The notes below the pieces were generated by a model. It did not search any database and was not told the origin of the DNA. It saw only the letters and a list, made by a program, of their open reading frames with translations. 64,000 nt of DNA from the NCBI RefSeq assembly GCF_000208385.1, contig NC_015436.1:930001-994000 (forward strand), written 5' to 3'. Positions 32,693-41,182 of this stretch are shown piece by piece. The translations under genes and the position numbers were made by a program. The stretch is from Parasphaerochaeta coccoides DSM 17374 (GTDB taxonomy: Bacteria > Spirochaetota > Spirochaetia > Sphaerochaetales > Sphaerochaetaceae). Every line of letters starts with the position of its first letter. Position 1 is the first letter of the stretch.

Positions 32693-33259
32693 ATGCTGAA
32701 AGACATCGATATCAGAGCTTCCCTTTTTGAAATCATTGCAAAAAAAAATAAAAATACTGAATATAGAATGATTCCAGAAATGGCTGTATGTGATGGCTTT
32801 GCAAGAGTTGATGTCGCGGTGGCAAACGGAAAATTGTGTGGCTATGAAATAAAAAGCGATGCCGATACTTTGGAACGTTTAGGATCCCAACAAATATATT
32901 ATGACCAGACATTTGATGAAGTCTATATAGTGATTGGGAAAAAGTTTTCTGAAACGATTGATTCTATCGTACCAGAATGGTGGGGAATTTATTCAGCTTG
33001 TGAGAAGAAAGACGGAAAAGTAATAATTCGAAAAGTAAGACCAGCAACGCTGAATCCCAAGGTTGATGCACAGGCTCTTCTCGATTTATTGTGGTATGAA
33101 GAACTAAAAGCATTCCTGAAGAACAATGGAATTAAAGGATATTCTGGAAAAAATCGACGTGTTTTGAGGCAAATGATAGCTACTCAATTTGATTTATCAA
33201 CGATAAAAAATTTTACGCGTGAGACTCTGAAGCATAGACTAGACTGGAGAACAACATGA
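32693..33259 (+). CDS. sce7726-family protein (PD-(D/E)xK nuclease-like)
   Basis: 188 residues behind ATGGAGGCAG. The core reads ARVDVAVANGKLCGYEIKSD (residues 37-56), with Asp40 and the pair Glu52-x-Lys54 of the PD-(D/E)xK fold, then GSQQIYYD and VYIVIGKK. This matches the sce7726 family as I know it. A C-terminal helical region (GIKGYSGKNRRVLRQMI) resembles a SAP-type DNA-binding motif. It is AT-richer than the phage genes, has its own promoter, and faces a beta-family gene. I suspect a defence or exclusion function, but none is established here. Confidence 0.78.
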   Translation: MLKDIDIRASLFEIIAKKNKNTEYRMIPEMAVCDGFARVDVAVANGKLCGYEIKSDADTLERLGSQQIYYDQTFDEVYIVIGKKFSETIDSIVPEWWGIYSACEKKDGKVIIRKVRPATLNPKVDAQALLDLLWYEELKAFLKNNGIKGYSGKNRRVLRQMIATQFDLSTIKNFTRETLKHRLDWRTT

Positions 33260-33292
33260 CAGAGCAATGAAAGGCTTGCTCTGTCATGTTGT
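33251..33292. terminator. Bidirectional terminator between the convergent cargo genes
   Basis: A perfect 17-bp stem, ACAACATGACAGAGCAA against TTGCTCTGTCATGTTGT, with an 8-base loop. The rightward gene's stop codon lies inside the left arm. The leftward gene ends 14 bases beyond the right arm. Confidence 0.8.
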
Positions 33293-33305
33293 ATTTGTTA
33301 AATCT

Positions 33306-34334
33306 TCAATGCTGTTCCCAAACTATGAAGGTCATGTGGTGATTGAACCCATAACTAACCCATGTTGTTAGATTGCCTGTCTTTGTGTTTTCAGCTGAAG
33401 AGGATCGGGCAATTCTCATTATTTCTGAATCTGCCCAAGAAAAAGTTTCTCCAGAATAAGTATCTTTTGCTGCAACTAACACACGGCAGAGTTCCCGAAC
33501 TTGTTCAAAGTCCAAACCTCCGCGCTTAACTGACACCCCTTTGATGTAATAATACTTGTCCAATCCGGTGTATTTAATTTTGAAATTCGGGGACATACCA
33601 ATAATGAACACCGTATCACTTAAATCCGTCGGACCATAATCAGCAAAGAAATAGTTAAACTTCCATTTTTGAGATAAGCGTTTTGCTAAATCATGAATTT
33701 TGACTTCATGACGATCAAAGGCATATATTTTTCCTTGTTCAAGATTCGAAAAAGACGAAGGAAAAGAATTGCTTGCAATAATAATCGCCTTGTATTCATC
33801 GGGAAAATCAATATCAGCCAAAGCTCCCTTGAGCACGGCTTCCTTTGCAAACAGATTCCCTGTGTCCACACTTTCCAAATCCAATAACAAATATGTAGAA
33901 TTTCTATTGCTGGTCGTAGATATAATCTTGTTCAGAGTTCCTTCAATATCTCCAAACTCATTTCTAGCAATTCGGACAGCAATATCATCTCCTGTATGCT
34001 GTTTTTGCCAATGCTCAATTGAATATTCGTTTGTCAAATCAAAAACAGGAATTGCATAAACTTGATCTAGAAGCTTGTAGTTTTGTTCACATGTTGCATA
34101 CACCTTTGCTGCAAACTCTGGCCCATCTTCTTCAATTGAATTAAACCAATCCTGTTCAAAATAAACAAAATACGGTTTTCTGCCCCATATCCTTGCCACA
34201 TCTTGGCTAAACTTAGGAAGATGTGTAGTGGCAGATAATGAAAGCACGGGAATGATTTTTTCTTTGATCTCATCAGCAAGCATTTCGAGAGCTTTCTGTT
34301 CTCCTCGTTTCCATCTCAAAATCGGTGTATACAC
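33306..34334 (-). CDS. Beta-family protein (related to sce7725 type)
   Basis: 342 residues from GTG 34334 behind AGGAG. It opens MYTPILRWKRGEQKALEML and continues with IIPVLSLSA, the start expected of the phage T4 beta-protein and sce7725 groups. These are TIM-barrel-like in appearance with a conserved DLES in the middle (LLLDLES). Biochemical role unknown. It faces the sce7726-type gene with only a shared terminator between them; members of the two families are often neighbours, which suggests a two-component system. Codon and base composition are AT-rich like its partner's. Confidence 0.72.
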   Translation of the reverse strand: MYTPILRWKRGEQKALEMLADEIKEKIIPVLSLSATTHLPKFSQDVARIWGRKPYFVYFEQDWFNSIEEDGPEFAAKVYATCEQNYKLLDQVYAIPVFDLTNEYSIEHWQKQHTGDDIAVRIARNEFGDIEGTLNKIISTTSNRNSTYLLLDLESVDTGNLFAKEAVLKGALADIDFPDEYKAIIIASNSFPSSFSNLEQGKIYAFDRHEVKIHDLAKRLSQKWKFNYFFADYGPTDLSDTVFIIGMSPNFKIKYTGLDKYYYIKGVSVKRGGLDFEQVRELCRVLVAAKDTYSGETFSWADSEIMRIARSSSAENTKTGNLTTWVSYGFNHHMTFIVWEQH

Positions 34335-34417
34335 AAGAATCTCCTACTTTGCACTATCTCAGAAGTACAAATCCTTTATATTCAATCCCTCATACGAGGA
34401 TCTATAGAAAACTATTA

Positions 34418-34771
34418 TCATATTTCCCAAGAAGCTTTATATTTTTTAGCAAATGTCCCTTCCCCATGCTCCAGTTCATACCAGCTTGCTGCAAGCTCAA
34501 AATTAAATTCTACGATGTAGCGAAATTCGGAGGAGAGATCACGTCGGAATTCATAACCAAGGAAGTAATTTGATTTTTCATCAGTGAACAAAATCTCACA
34601 ACATACCCCATCTTGGATTCTTCCAAGAAATCTGGACTCAATCTTAATTAAACCGGAATCTGTAGCTTGATCTTTGGTAGTAGAAACCTTATGGTCCATA
34701 CCATTCTTTTCGTTACTGATTTTCTTTTTGTTCTTCAAGAAACTCTTTGATATGCGCTGCAATAAACTCAT
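34418..34771 (-). CDS. Unknown protein in the cargo block (117 residues)
   Basis: I start at ATG 34771, behind GGGGAG; the frame is open further but without a site. N-terminus is very basic (SLLQRISKSFLKNKKK), then a beta-rich part (CCEILFTDEKSNYFLGYEF). No family recognised. It overlaps the end of the next gene upstream by 59 bases, so the two are probably translated from one message running toward the beta-family gene. AT-rich. Confidence 0.5.
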   Translation of the reverse strand: MSLLQRISKSFLKNKKKISNEKNGMDHKVSTTKDQATDSGLIKIESRFLGRIQDGVCCEILFTDEKSNYFLGYEFRRDLSSEFRYIVEFNFELAASWYELEHGEGTFAKKYKASWEI

Positions 34772-35045
34772 TGAATCTCCCCTTTTCCCATTGCCAGTGT
34801 TTTGTTTCCAATCTGTTTTTTGCATCCCCTTTGGTAAGTGCAATAATCTCTCCTTCCGTTATCGCCGAAATAGGATATAGTTCTTCGATTGAATTCGCCT
34901 CTGTAAAGACCAAGAAAAATTCCCCTTCTGGAGAGACCATTATGAGTTGCCAAAGATACGATTGGGTTGTGCGACCGATACAAAACTCATCGACACACAT
35001 AGCAGTTTCCATATCATACATCACACCATTGATTGTCTTCTGCAT
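34713..35045 (-). CDS. Unknown protein in the cargo block (110 residues)
   Basis: ATG at 35045, with GAGAAAAGA before it. Begins MQKTINGVMYDMETAMCVDE, aromatic-rich middle (QSYLWQLIMVSPEGEFFLVF) and an acidic helical end. The pattern recalls small proteins of unknown function near phage repressors. It lies between the repressor and cargo genes on the same strand; no partner is obvious. Confidence 0.5.
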   Translation of the reverse strand: MQKTINGVMYDMETAMCVDEFCIGRTTQSYLWQLIMVSPEGEFFLVFTEANSIEELYPISAITEGEIIALTKGDAKNRLETKHWQWEKGRFNEFIAAHIKEFLEEQKENQ

Positions 35046-35128
35046 TCTTTTCTCGTTTCTCCTATAAGCCCCTCACCAATACATTATGAATCTTCCTACA
35101 GCCTTCCCTATGATCATAATCACTTGGC

Positions 35129-35827
35129 TCAATACGGATGGTGGTGCAGCCATCCCACGACCTTGCCCAGAAGCTCCACCCTGTCCGCTTCAACCTCCCT
35201 GGGGGCATAGCGTTCGTTCTCCGAGCGGATGGTCAGTTTCTTGTCGAACGGGTCGAACTCTACTCTTTTCACGAAGACTTCCCCATCAACCGACAGCACA
35301 TAGATGCCATCACCTTCCACCTGCTCCCGGACAAAGATAACCAGGTCAGCATCGAAGAGCTGGATGCCCGTCATGGAGTCTCCCCGGACTTCAGCAGCAA
35401 AAAGTGATTCCTTCGGGTACATCCTGACAAAGCGCTCCAGAACCGGCAGCCTTTCTTCTGTGATATCTGCCGGGAGGAACTCCTGACCGGGTCCGGCAGA
35501 TACGCGCTGCGTGAGGATGGGCACGGAGACGACACCTTCAGCGATGGTGACTGCGTAGGTCTTTCCTTTGGGTGTGATAAAGGTCGATGCCGCGATGGGT
35601 TCAAGAGTATCGGTCCCGCTGCCATCCAGGTACATGGAGCCTTGGCCGGTGATGAGCCAGTGGAGGTTAAATTGTCGTTGAGCTAAAAACTGCATGACAG
35701 GTTCCGGTATGGCTCCACCTAATTCATATTTCGCATAAGTTGACTGAGCCAGGCCCAATTCCTTTGCCAATTGCATTTGAGAAAGTCTCATTTCATTTCG
35801 TGCCTGCTTTAACCTATCGCCAACCAT
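35129..35827 (-). CDS. Prophage repressor, LexA/CI-type with S24 peptidase domain
   Basis: 232 residues. Residues 1-60 are a helix-turn-helix (RLSQMQLAKELGLAQSTYAKY). Residues ~100-232 form an S24 domain with Ser151 in RGDSMTG and Lys187 in VFVKRVE, the catalytic pair of self-cleaving repressors, so induction by DNA damage (RecA) is likely. It is divergent from the early operon and separated from it by a 139-base operator region. It fills the place of Mu c, but Mu c itself lacks an S24 domain. Confidence 0.88.
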   Translation of the reverse strand: MVGDRLKQARNEMRLSQMQLAKELGLAQSTYAKYELGGAIPEPVMQFLAQRQFNLHWLITGQGSMYLDGSGTDTLEPIAASTFITPKGKTYAVTIAEGVVSVPILTQRVSAGPGQEFLPADITEERLPVLERFVRMYPKESLFAAEVRGDSMTGIQLFDADLVIFVREQVEGDGIYVLSVDGEVFVKRVEFDPFDKKLTIRSENERYAPREVEADRVELLGKVVGWLHHHPY

Positions 35828-35842
35828 CTACTCTTCCTAGTC

Positions 35843-35900
35843 ATTATTTCGATTAATATTCATAATTTCGATTGACATTATCGATATTACGACTTATTCT
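35843..35900 (+). promoter_or_regulatory. Early promoter with repressor operators
   Basis: TTGACA (35872-35877), 17 bases and TATTCT (35895-35900) form the rightward early promoter. TTTCGATT occurs at 35847-35854 and 35866-35873, 19 bases apart, and ATCGATATT lies in the spacer. These repeats are the likely repressor binding sites and overlap the promoter. Confidence 0.65.
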
Positions 35901-35966
35901 AAATTCGGTTAATAAATAAACTGAAATCATCATAACGCACGTAATCTACGAGCGCAAGGAGAGAAC

Positions 35967-36698
35967 ATGGCAAAGGGGAAAGAATTAGCGACAACAGTCA
36001 AGGCATGGGATTATGCCACTGCGGTCACTACAGGAAAAAACCTTGTAACCCTATACAACAGGGTGACTCTGGATCTAGTCAGGGAAATCTATGCAGCACG
36101 CGAAGCTTTGGCAAAATCCGGTACCCGTACAGACCTAACCTCACGACAAGATGTCGCGAGGTTAAGTCCATGGGAGCAATATTGCGAAGATATCGGTCTG
36201 TCCTTACGTACCGCCCAACGTTGGCTTAAATTCTATCTTCCAGAAGAAAATCGACTTCTTACATCAGAAGAACTCAAGGCCATCCAAATAGAAGAATTCG
36301 AAGCCCTGATCAAACAATTAAAACCTACGTTCCCCGAATGGCGGCCAGACGGCTGGACTGCCGCATGCGAGCAATATTATCGGGAGAAGATGAAAGGCCA
36401 GAAACTTCTGGACATTTCAAAGCGTAAACGCTTCGAGCAGCTCGATCTGTTCGATGCCGCATACTACGAGACTTTGACATCACGCATCACATTTGCATCG
36501 GCTGATGATGTCGTCCACTTTGCTGAAATCCAGAAAAAGATAGAACCGGTCGCCTATCCAGGCATTCCAGTAAACAAACAAGCTCACGCTTTTTTGGTCG
36601 TTGAGAAAATGCTTCAGGACTTCCCTGAAGGAGAAAGAAAACATGTCGCCAAGGCTTTGGCAGACATGACACGGCTGTATGCCGAGGAGGCAATTTAA
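35967..36698 (+). CDS. First early protein, unknown (243 residues)
   Basis: Begins with GAGAGAAC before the ATG. The segment SPWEQYCEDIGLSLRTAQRWLKFY looks like a helix-turn-helix as found in DUF3102-like and plasmid proteins. The rest is helical and charged. No firm family. As the first gene under the early promoter it may be a regulator or a host-takeover protein. The next gene starts directly after its stop. Confidence 0.65.
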   Translation: MAKGKELATTVKAWDYATAVTTGKNLVTLYNRVTLDLVREIYAAREALAKSGTRTDLTSRQDVARLSPWEQYCEDIGLSLRTAQRWLKFYLPEENRLLTSEELKAIQIEEFEALIKQLKPTFPEWRPDGWTAACEQYYREKMKGQKLLDISKRKRFEQLDLFDAAYYETLTSRITFASADDVVHFAEIQKKIEPVAYPGIPVNKQAHAFLVVEKMLQDFPEGERKHVAKALADMTRLYAEEAI

Positions 36699-37010
36699 AT
36701 GAACAGAAAAAAAAGACAGGCTATTGACAGCTTTATCAACTCGTTACGCCCAGAAGACCCAGAAAGGGAAACTAAATTCAACAGTTTTCTGATAAGCATG
36801 GCCAAAAATGAAGATCGGCGCATTCGCGCGAGAAACTTAAAAGCAATTAGCAGAAGACGTAGCTTTTTATATAAAGAGTGTTTTGTTTTAAGAACCTATA
36901 TCGACCTATGGATATCTTGCAGACATAAGCCTCATCGAAAATACAAAGAATATAGGAAATCAATACTCGCCCGTTTCACCTTCCATCCGCAGACCAAAGA
37001 CGAGGCGTAA
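36699..37010 (+). CDS. Small basic early protein (103 residues)
   Basis: Starts on the base after the previous stop, with GAGGAGG in the 3' end of that gene. Highly basic (MNRKKRQAIDSFINSLRP; then RRIRARNLKAISRRRSFLYK). Nucleic-acid binding is plausible. No family recognised. Confidence 0.6.
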   Translation: MNRKKRQAIDSFINSLRPEDPERETKFNSFLISMAKNEDRRIRARNLKAISRRRSFLYKECFVLRTYIDLWISCRHKPHRKYKEYRKSILARFTFHPQTKDEA

Positions 37011-37391
37011 AGATGAAAAATACTCAAGCTGTAAAAGAACCGATGCACTTATTGCACCACATAAAAGTTCATCATCACCCAAAAAATGAGAATTCCTTGG
37101 ATTTGAAAAACAGGCTTGCATCAGGCCGCAAGCAAGCTCCAGCCGATATCTCAATGCCTGTTGCTCCTCAACGGACAATCCTTTCACCTCAGTGGTGTGA
37201 GGAAGATTATTCAGCGCACGTACAATCAGGGCATCCAAGGTCTTCTTATGCTTTTCAAGCAATGCGGTATCTTGTTTCGCATCATCCTTTACATTCCGCC
37301 AATCAAAATCTGGCATCCATTGATAGTCCCATTCTTCTGAAGGTGGAAACAAAACAGCAATCAGACGCTCTAAACATTCAACAGCATTCAT
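36960..37391 (-). CDS. Possible leftward protein inside the early operon (143 residues)
   Basis: Helical, acidic and with good composition (SVEEQQALRYRLELACGLMQ), but without a convincing ribosome site. The opposite strand is also open (37013-37426), with a better start site (GAGG before ATG 37013) but a histidine/glutamine/serine-rich, poorly protein-like product. I favour the leftward reading on composition. It overlaps the preceding early gene by 51 bases at its 3' end. Either or neither may be real. Confidence 0.4.
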   Translation of the reverse strand: MNAVECLERLIAVLFPPSEEWDYQWMPDFDWRNVKDDAKQDTALLEKHKKTLDALIVRALNNLPHTTEVKGLSVEEQQALRYRLELACGLMQACFSNPRNSHFLGDDELLCGAISASVLLQLEYFSSLRLVFGLRMEGETGEY

Positions 37392-37439
37392 ATCGTGATA
37401 TTACAACGGAATCCATGCCGATATAAGGAGAAGCCTCCC

Positions 37440-37724
37440 ATGAAAAGAACTAAATCATATATCCATACCTACACAGTCCTCATACTGGGAGAAAAGGGAT
37501 TGAGTCAGACTGAACTGGCTCGCCGTATCGGATGCACGCCTCCCGCGCTCAACCAAATTCTCCTAAGGAAAACCGTTGCAAGGGATTTGCAGGAAAAAAT
37601 TGCCAGAGCCTTGAACTTCACCTCTTGGGAGGAACTGGAGAACAAAGCTGAATGGTTCTCCGAGCTGTTCTCTTCCATGTACAACCGCCCCACCTCAGCA
37701 AAAACGTGGGAGGCGGTATCATAA
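37440..37724 (+). CDS. Ner/Cro-like DNA-binding protein
   Basis: 94 residues from ATG 37440 behind AAGGAG. The core is a helix-turn-helix, GLSQTELARRIGCTPPALNQ, followed by an amphipathic helix (ARDLQEKIARALN). Position just before the transposase equals that of Mu ner, which turns down early and repressor transcription. The stop overlaps the transposase ATG by one base (TAATG). Confidence 0.75.
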   Translation: MKRTKSYIHTYTVLILGEKGLSQTELARRIGCTPPALNQILLRKTVARDLQEKIARALNFTSWEELENKAEWFSELFSSMYNRPTSAKTWEAVS

Positions 37725-39826
37725 TGTGGACCGATGCAAAGACAATCGCCCATGCAGTGGGACTGACCGTCCGTACTGTACAACTCAGGGCAAAGAAAGA
37801 ATTCCAGATAAGGAAGAAAGACGGGAAGTCCATAGAAATCTATGTACCATCCCTGCCTCCCGACTGGCAGACCAAACTTGCCAAGGCCGGAGCCATCGTG
37901 CCGGTATCACAGATGCTGTCCTCCCTCACCCCATCGGCTCAGGTCATCGTCCAGTCAAAACTGTCTCTTGGCAAGCTGACCGATACACAACGCAAAAGGC
38001 TTGCCATAGCGACACAGTTCAAGCAGAAGCCCACAGGCATGAAGAAAGCTGAATGGGTGCGCTCCCTCGCCTCCCTGCATGACGTGTCAGAGACTTCTGT
38101 CTATCGGATTGCAAAAGAAGCGGAGACCGGAATCCTGCTGGATAAATCGCAAGGACTCAACCGCACATCCGCATTCGATCCTGAAGCCTCCGCCTACATC
38201 AAAGGCTACTGGCTCCAGGCAATCCGTGAAGTCGGGGAATGCAGTAAGCAGACCGCATGGAAAGCCCTTCAATTGAAAGCCGTCCAGGAGGGGTGGAAAA
38301 TAGGCAGCCGCTCTTCTGCATTCAATCTCCTGGGAAAAGTAGACCATCTGCTGGTAGCGTATGCCCGTGGTGGCAACCGAGCCCTGGACAACTACTTCTA
38401 CATCACAAGGGATGCGGATGCACTCCTGCCTTTCCAGATAGTGATTGGGGATCAGCACATTTTCGACTGGTGGGTTGCTGACTATGAAGCCGGAGAAATC
38501 CGGAGACCGCAGTGCTATCTCTGGCTCGATATGTGTACAAAACTGATCTATGGCATAGCCTTCGACAAGACCTATTCCAGTGATACCGTCAAGGAATCCC
38601 TCAGGCTCGGCCTCTATCGCTTTGGAGCTTTTGACTGTACCTATAACGACAACGGTTCCTCAGAATGCTCCAAGGCAATCAACAGCATCATTGACGACCT
38701 GCTCCAGCTTCAGATGAATGCAGCCGATATGAGCGACCTCTACAAGACTCCTGAAGGCATCTTTGTTGTGACCAATGAAGATGGTGATGTCCTGGATACT
38801 GCCCGCTCCCCTGAAGAGTGGAGACGCAAGCACCGGCGCATCTTTGCCAATGTCAGGAATGCCAAAGCAAAGGACATTGAGAGGTTCTTCAGGACACTTG
38901 AGAAACGCCTGGAAGGACGGATGCTCCCCGGTCGTGTCGCAACACCTGGCGCAACGGCAGCAGTCGATGAAGCTGAACGCGCCCGGCTGGAGAAACAGAA
39001 GAACCATCACGAACTGCTCACGCAAGAAGAGTTCATGCTGGTGGTCGTTGAAGAGCTGCAAGCATATGAAAACAACATCCATGCCACCTTGGGCATGGCT
39101 CCCTTGCAGAAGCTGGAACAGAAGTTCAGGGCTGGATGGCAGCCGCGATTCTTTGAGCATGAAGTAGTCGACCTGATTCTCTTCGAGCGTGTCAGAAGGA
39201 AAGTCGAGCGTGGCCGTGTCCTGGTCGATGGCGTTCAGTTCATCGGAGAAGACCTGCGGACAGAGAATGGTTTACTGGCGGATGTGGGGTTGTGGCGTCA
39301 TGACGGTAAGACTGTTGAGATCCGTTACAACAAGCACAACCTTGATTATGCCTATGCCGTTATAGACAACTCTGTACGTCCACTCAAAGCTGTCCAGGCT
39401 GTTGAGATGCTGGATGACGAGAAGATGGTCCAGGCAATTTCACAAAAGAGACAGCAGATGGCAGCGGTCCGCGAAGCGTTTAAACGTCTGACAGCGCCCA
39501 TTGGGGGAGTTGTCCTGAAAAGCCCCATGGGCCCGGCTTTGAAACGTGCTCAGGTCATCCAGAATGAACTGCCGGACCTCAGCAACGAGGAGTTCAAGAA
39601 ACAGGTTGAGGAACAGGAACGGATGGCACGGGCAGTCGTTGCCTTCCCAGTCCTCCATGCCTCCCGCCATGAGAGATATCAATGGTGTCTGGATCAGATA
39701 GCCCTTGGGAACAAGCTTTCCCAACAAGATTGTGATTTTCTTCAGAGTTATGAGGCTTCTGAAGAATACAAGAAGAATGAGACGTATTGGATTACGTACA
39801 AGAAATTAGCAGGAGGTGCGAAATGA
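37724..39826 (+). CDS. MuA-type DDE transposase
   Basis: 700 residues. GGGAGGCGG precedes ATG 37724. An N-terminal winged helix (WTDAKTIAHAVGLTVRTVQL) binds DNA ends or the enhancer. The catalytic core has Asp243 in IGDQH, Asp309 in YNDNGSSE and Glu386 in KAKDIERFF, all three acidic residues in MuA-like order and spacing. The C-terminal region contains the beta-barrel and a basic end that contacts MuB. It should pair and join the prophage ends. Its stop overlaps the MuB-like start by four bases (ATGA). Confidence 0.92.
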   Translation: MWTDAKTIAHAVGLTVRTVQLRAKKEFQIRKKDGKSIEIYVPSLPPDWQTKLAKAGAIVPVSQMLSSLTPSAQVIVQSKLSLGKLTDTQRKRLAIATQFKQKPTGMKKAEWVRSLASLHDVSETSVYRIAKEAETGILLDKSQGLNRTSAFDPEASAYIKGYWLQAIREVGECSKQTAWKALQLKAVQEGWKIGSRSSAFNLLGKVDHLLVAYARGGNRALDNYFYITRDADALLPFQIVIGDQHIFDWWVADYEAGEIRRPQCYLWLDMCTKLIYGIAFDKTYSSDTVKESLRLGLYRFGAFDCTYNDNGSSECSKAINSIIDDLLQLQMNAADMSDLYKTPEGIFVVTNEDGDVLDTARSPEEWRRKHRRIFANVRNAKAKDIERFFRTLEKRLEGRMLPGRVATPGATAAVDEAERARLEKQKNHHELLTQEEFMLVVVEELQAYENNIHATLGMAPLQKLEQKFRAGWQPRFFEHEVVDLILFERVRRKVERGRVLVDGVQFIGEDLRTENGLLADVGLWRHDGKTVEIRYNKHNLDYAYAVIDNSVRPLKAVQAVEMLDDEKMVQAISQKRQQMAAVREAFKRLTAPIGGVVLKSPMGPALKRAQVIQNELPDLSNEEFKKQVEEQERMARAVVAFPVLHASRHERYQWCLDQIALGNKLSQQDCDFLQSYEASEEYKKNETYWITYKKLAGGAK

Positions 39827-40746
39827 CATTAGCCGAAGCTTTGGAAATCAGTGGGATGACGTTACAGCAAGTGGGGGAACTGCTTGATCCTCCGTTAGGG
39901 AAAGCTGCCATCAGCAGGATAAAAAGTCATGAATACCCGAACTGGGACATCCTGGAGCCTCAGATTGTAAACAAGATGGGGAAAATAGGGGTTCTAGGAG
40001 ATTTCACCGGGGAGGAAAAACAGACCGGAATTCTTCGTGTTGACCCAACAGCTTTCATTCATACGCAGAATGTGCTGGCTACGGATGCCTTGGTTCAGGA
40101 CTTGCTGGATCCTGCGACTACGCTGAATGCAAGCATCGGGATGATTACCGGTGCTGCCGGATACGGGAAGACATCTACCGTACAGCACATAGGTGCTACC
40201 GTGGATCAAGCACATTATGTCCTCTACATGGAGGGGTATACACTTACGGCTCTTTGCAAGCAGATTGCCAGTACACTCATGGGCTTTTGCCAGCGCACCT
40301 TTGAAAAGAACCTGGCTTTGATCAAAGAAGCAACCAGCATATACAGGAAAGTCATCATCCTGGATGAAGTGGATCGTATGCCGATTCGCTACATCGAAGC
40401 CTTGCGCAACATCAATGAGTACTGTGGAGTTCCGTTGCTACTTGTCGGAGAAGAGTCTCTTACCGCAAAAATGGAAAGCCTCCCCCGATTGAAGAGCCGT
40501 GTCAGAAAACCCCAGATATCCTTCAAACCTCTCAATACCGCAGATGTAGCCATGTTCTATCTTGAGGCCGTTGGCTTGGATATCAGGGATTCTCTTCAGG
40601 TCTGCAAGATACTGCTGAGCCGGGCGAACAGGGACTTTCGTGTCCTGGTCAATGATGCGCAGCATCTGGTCAAGGCAATGAATGCAAGCGGATACGAAAC
40701 ACTGACAGAGGAGGTCCTGGATGCTTATAGGACAAAAAGAACGTGA
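39823..40746 (+). CDS. MuB-type AAA+ target-selection ATPase
   Basis: 307 residues, ATG 39823 after AGGAGGTG. An N-terminal helix-turn-helix (ISGMTLQQVGELLDPPLGKA) is followed by Walker A GAAGYGKTS near residue 110 and Walker B IILDEVDRM near 177. MuB binds target DNA and delivers it to MuA. The order MuA-MuB with overlap is typical. Confidence 0.88.
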   Translation: MTLAEALEISGMTLQQVGELLDPPLGKAAISRIKSHEYPNWDILEPQIVNKMGKIGVLGDFTGEEKQTGILRVDPTAFIHTQNVLATDALVQDLLDPATTLNASIGMITGAAGYGKTSTVQHIGATVDQAHYVLYMEGYTLTALCKQIASTLMGFCQRTFEKNLALIKEATSIYRKVIILDEVDRMPIRYIEALRNINEYCGVPLLLVGEESLTAKMESLPRLKSRVRKPQISFKPLNTADVAMFYLEAVGLDIRDSLQVCKILLSRANRDFRVLVNDAQHLVKAMNASGYETLTEEVLDAYRTKRT

Positions 40747-41182
40747 GGTACTTTTTGGCACTTCCGTCCTTGCCCGGCAGATACAGAAGTTCATTGAAGC
40801 AAAGAGAGAAACCGGACTTGATGCCCTTCTGAAGGTATTCCCTGACATTCGGCGTGAAATTCTTGTCGAAACTCTTCGGCAGCTTCGCATCAGGGGAGTC
40901 ATATCCCATTCTGAAGGCGTATACATCGCGACATACAAATACAAGGTTGAAGGTGCTAAGGCTGACCAAACGTGGTCGGCTGCCAAAATCCTTGGGACAT
41001 TTGATCCTTCAGACCTTGCCCGTATAGCGTCAGTCGAAAGGATTCATGCTGCTACGCTGTGTCGGACATGGCTCAGAGAAGGTCATCTGGTTTGCATTGG
41101 ACGCAAAGGGAAAGTCCCTCTCTACAGGTTCTGTAGCAAGTTTTCCAATCGACCAATCATCCATCAGGAAAGGAAAAAATGA
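40721..41182 (+). CDS. Early winged-helix protein (153 residues)
   Basis: ATG 40721 lies inside the end of the MuB-like gene, behind GGAGG. Two winged-helix-like parts: REILVETLRQLRIRGVISHS and AATLCRTWLREGHLVCIGRK. No exact family recognised; it may regulate early or middle transcription. It overlaps the next gene by four bases. Confidence 0.6.
   Translation: MLIGQKEREVLFGTSVLARQIQKFIEAKRETGLDALLKVFPDIRREILVETLRQLRIRGVISHSEGVYIATYKYKVEGAKADQTWSAAKILGTFDPSDLARIASVERIHAATLCRTWLREGHLVCIGRKGKVPLYRFCSKFSNRPIIHQERKK

Noticed and set aside
32548-35128. Toxin-antitoxin reading of the sce7726/beta genes
   Set aside because: Genes are convergent and of 188 and 342 residues, without the overlap or size of toxin-antitoxin pairs.
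37013-37426. Rightward 137-residue frame opposite the 36960-37391 gene
   Set aside because: Histidine/glutamine/serine-rich composition looks like an antisense shadow, although its start site is good.
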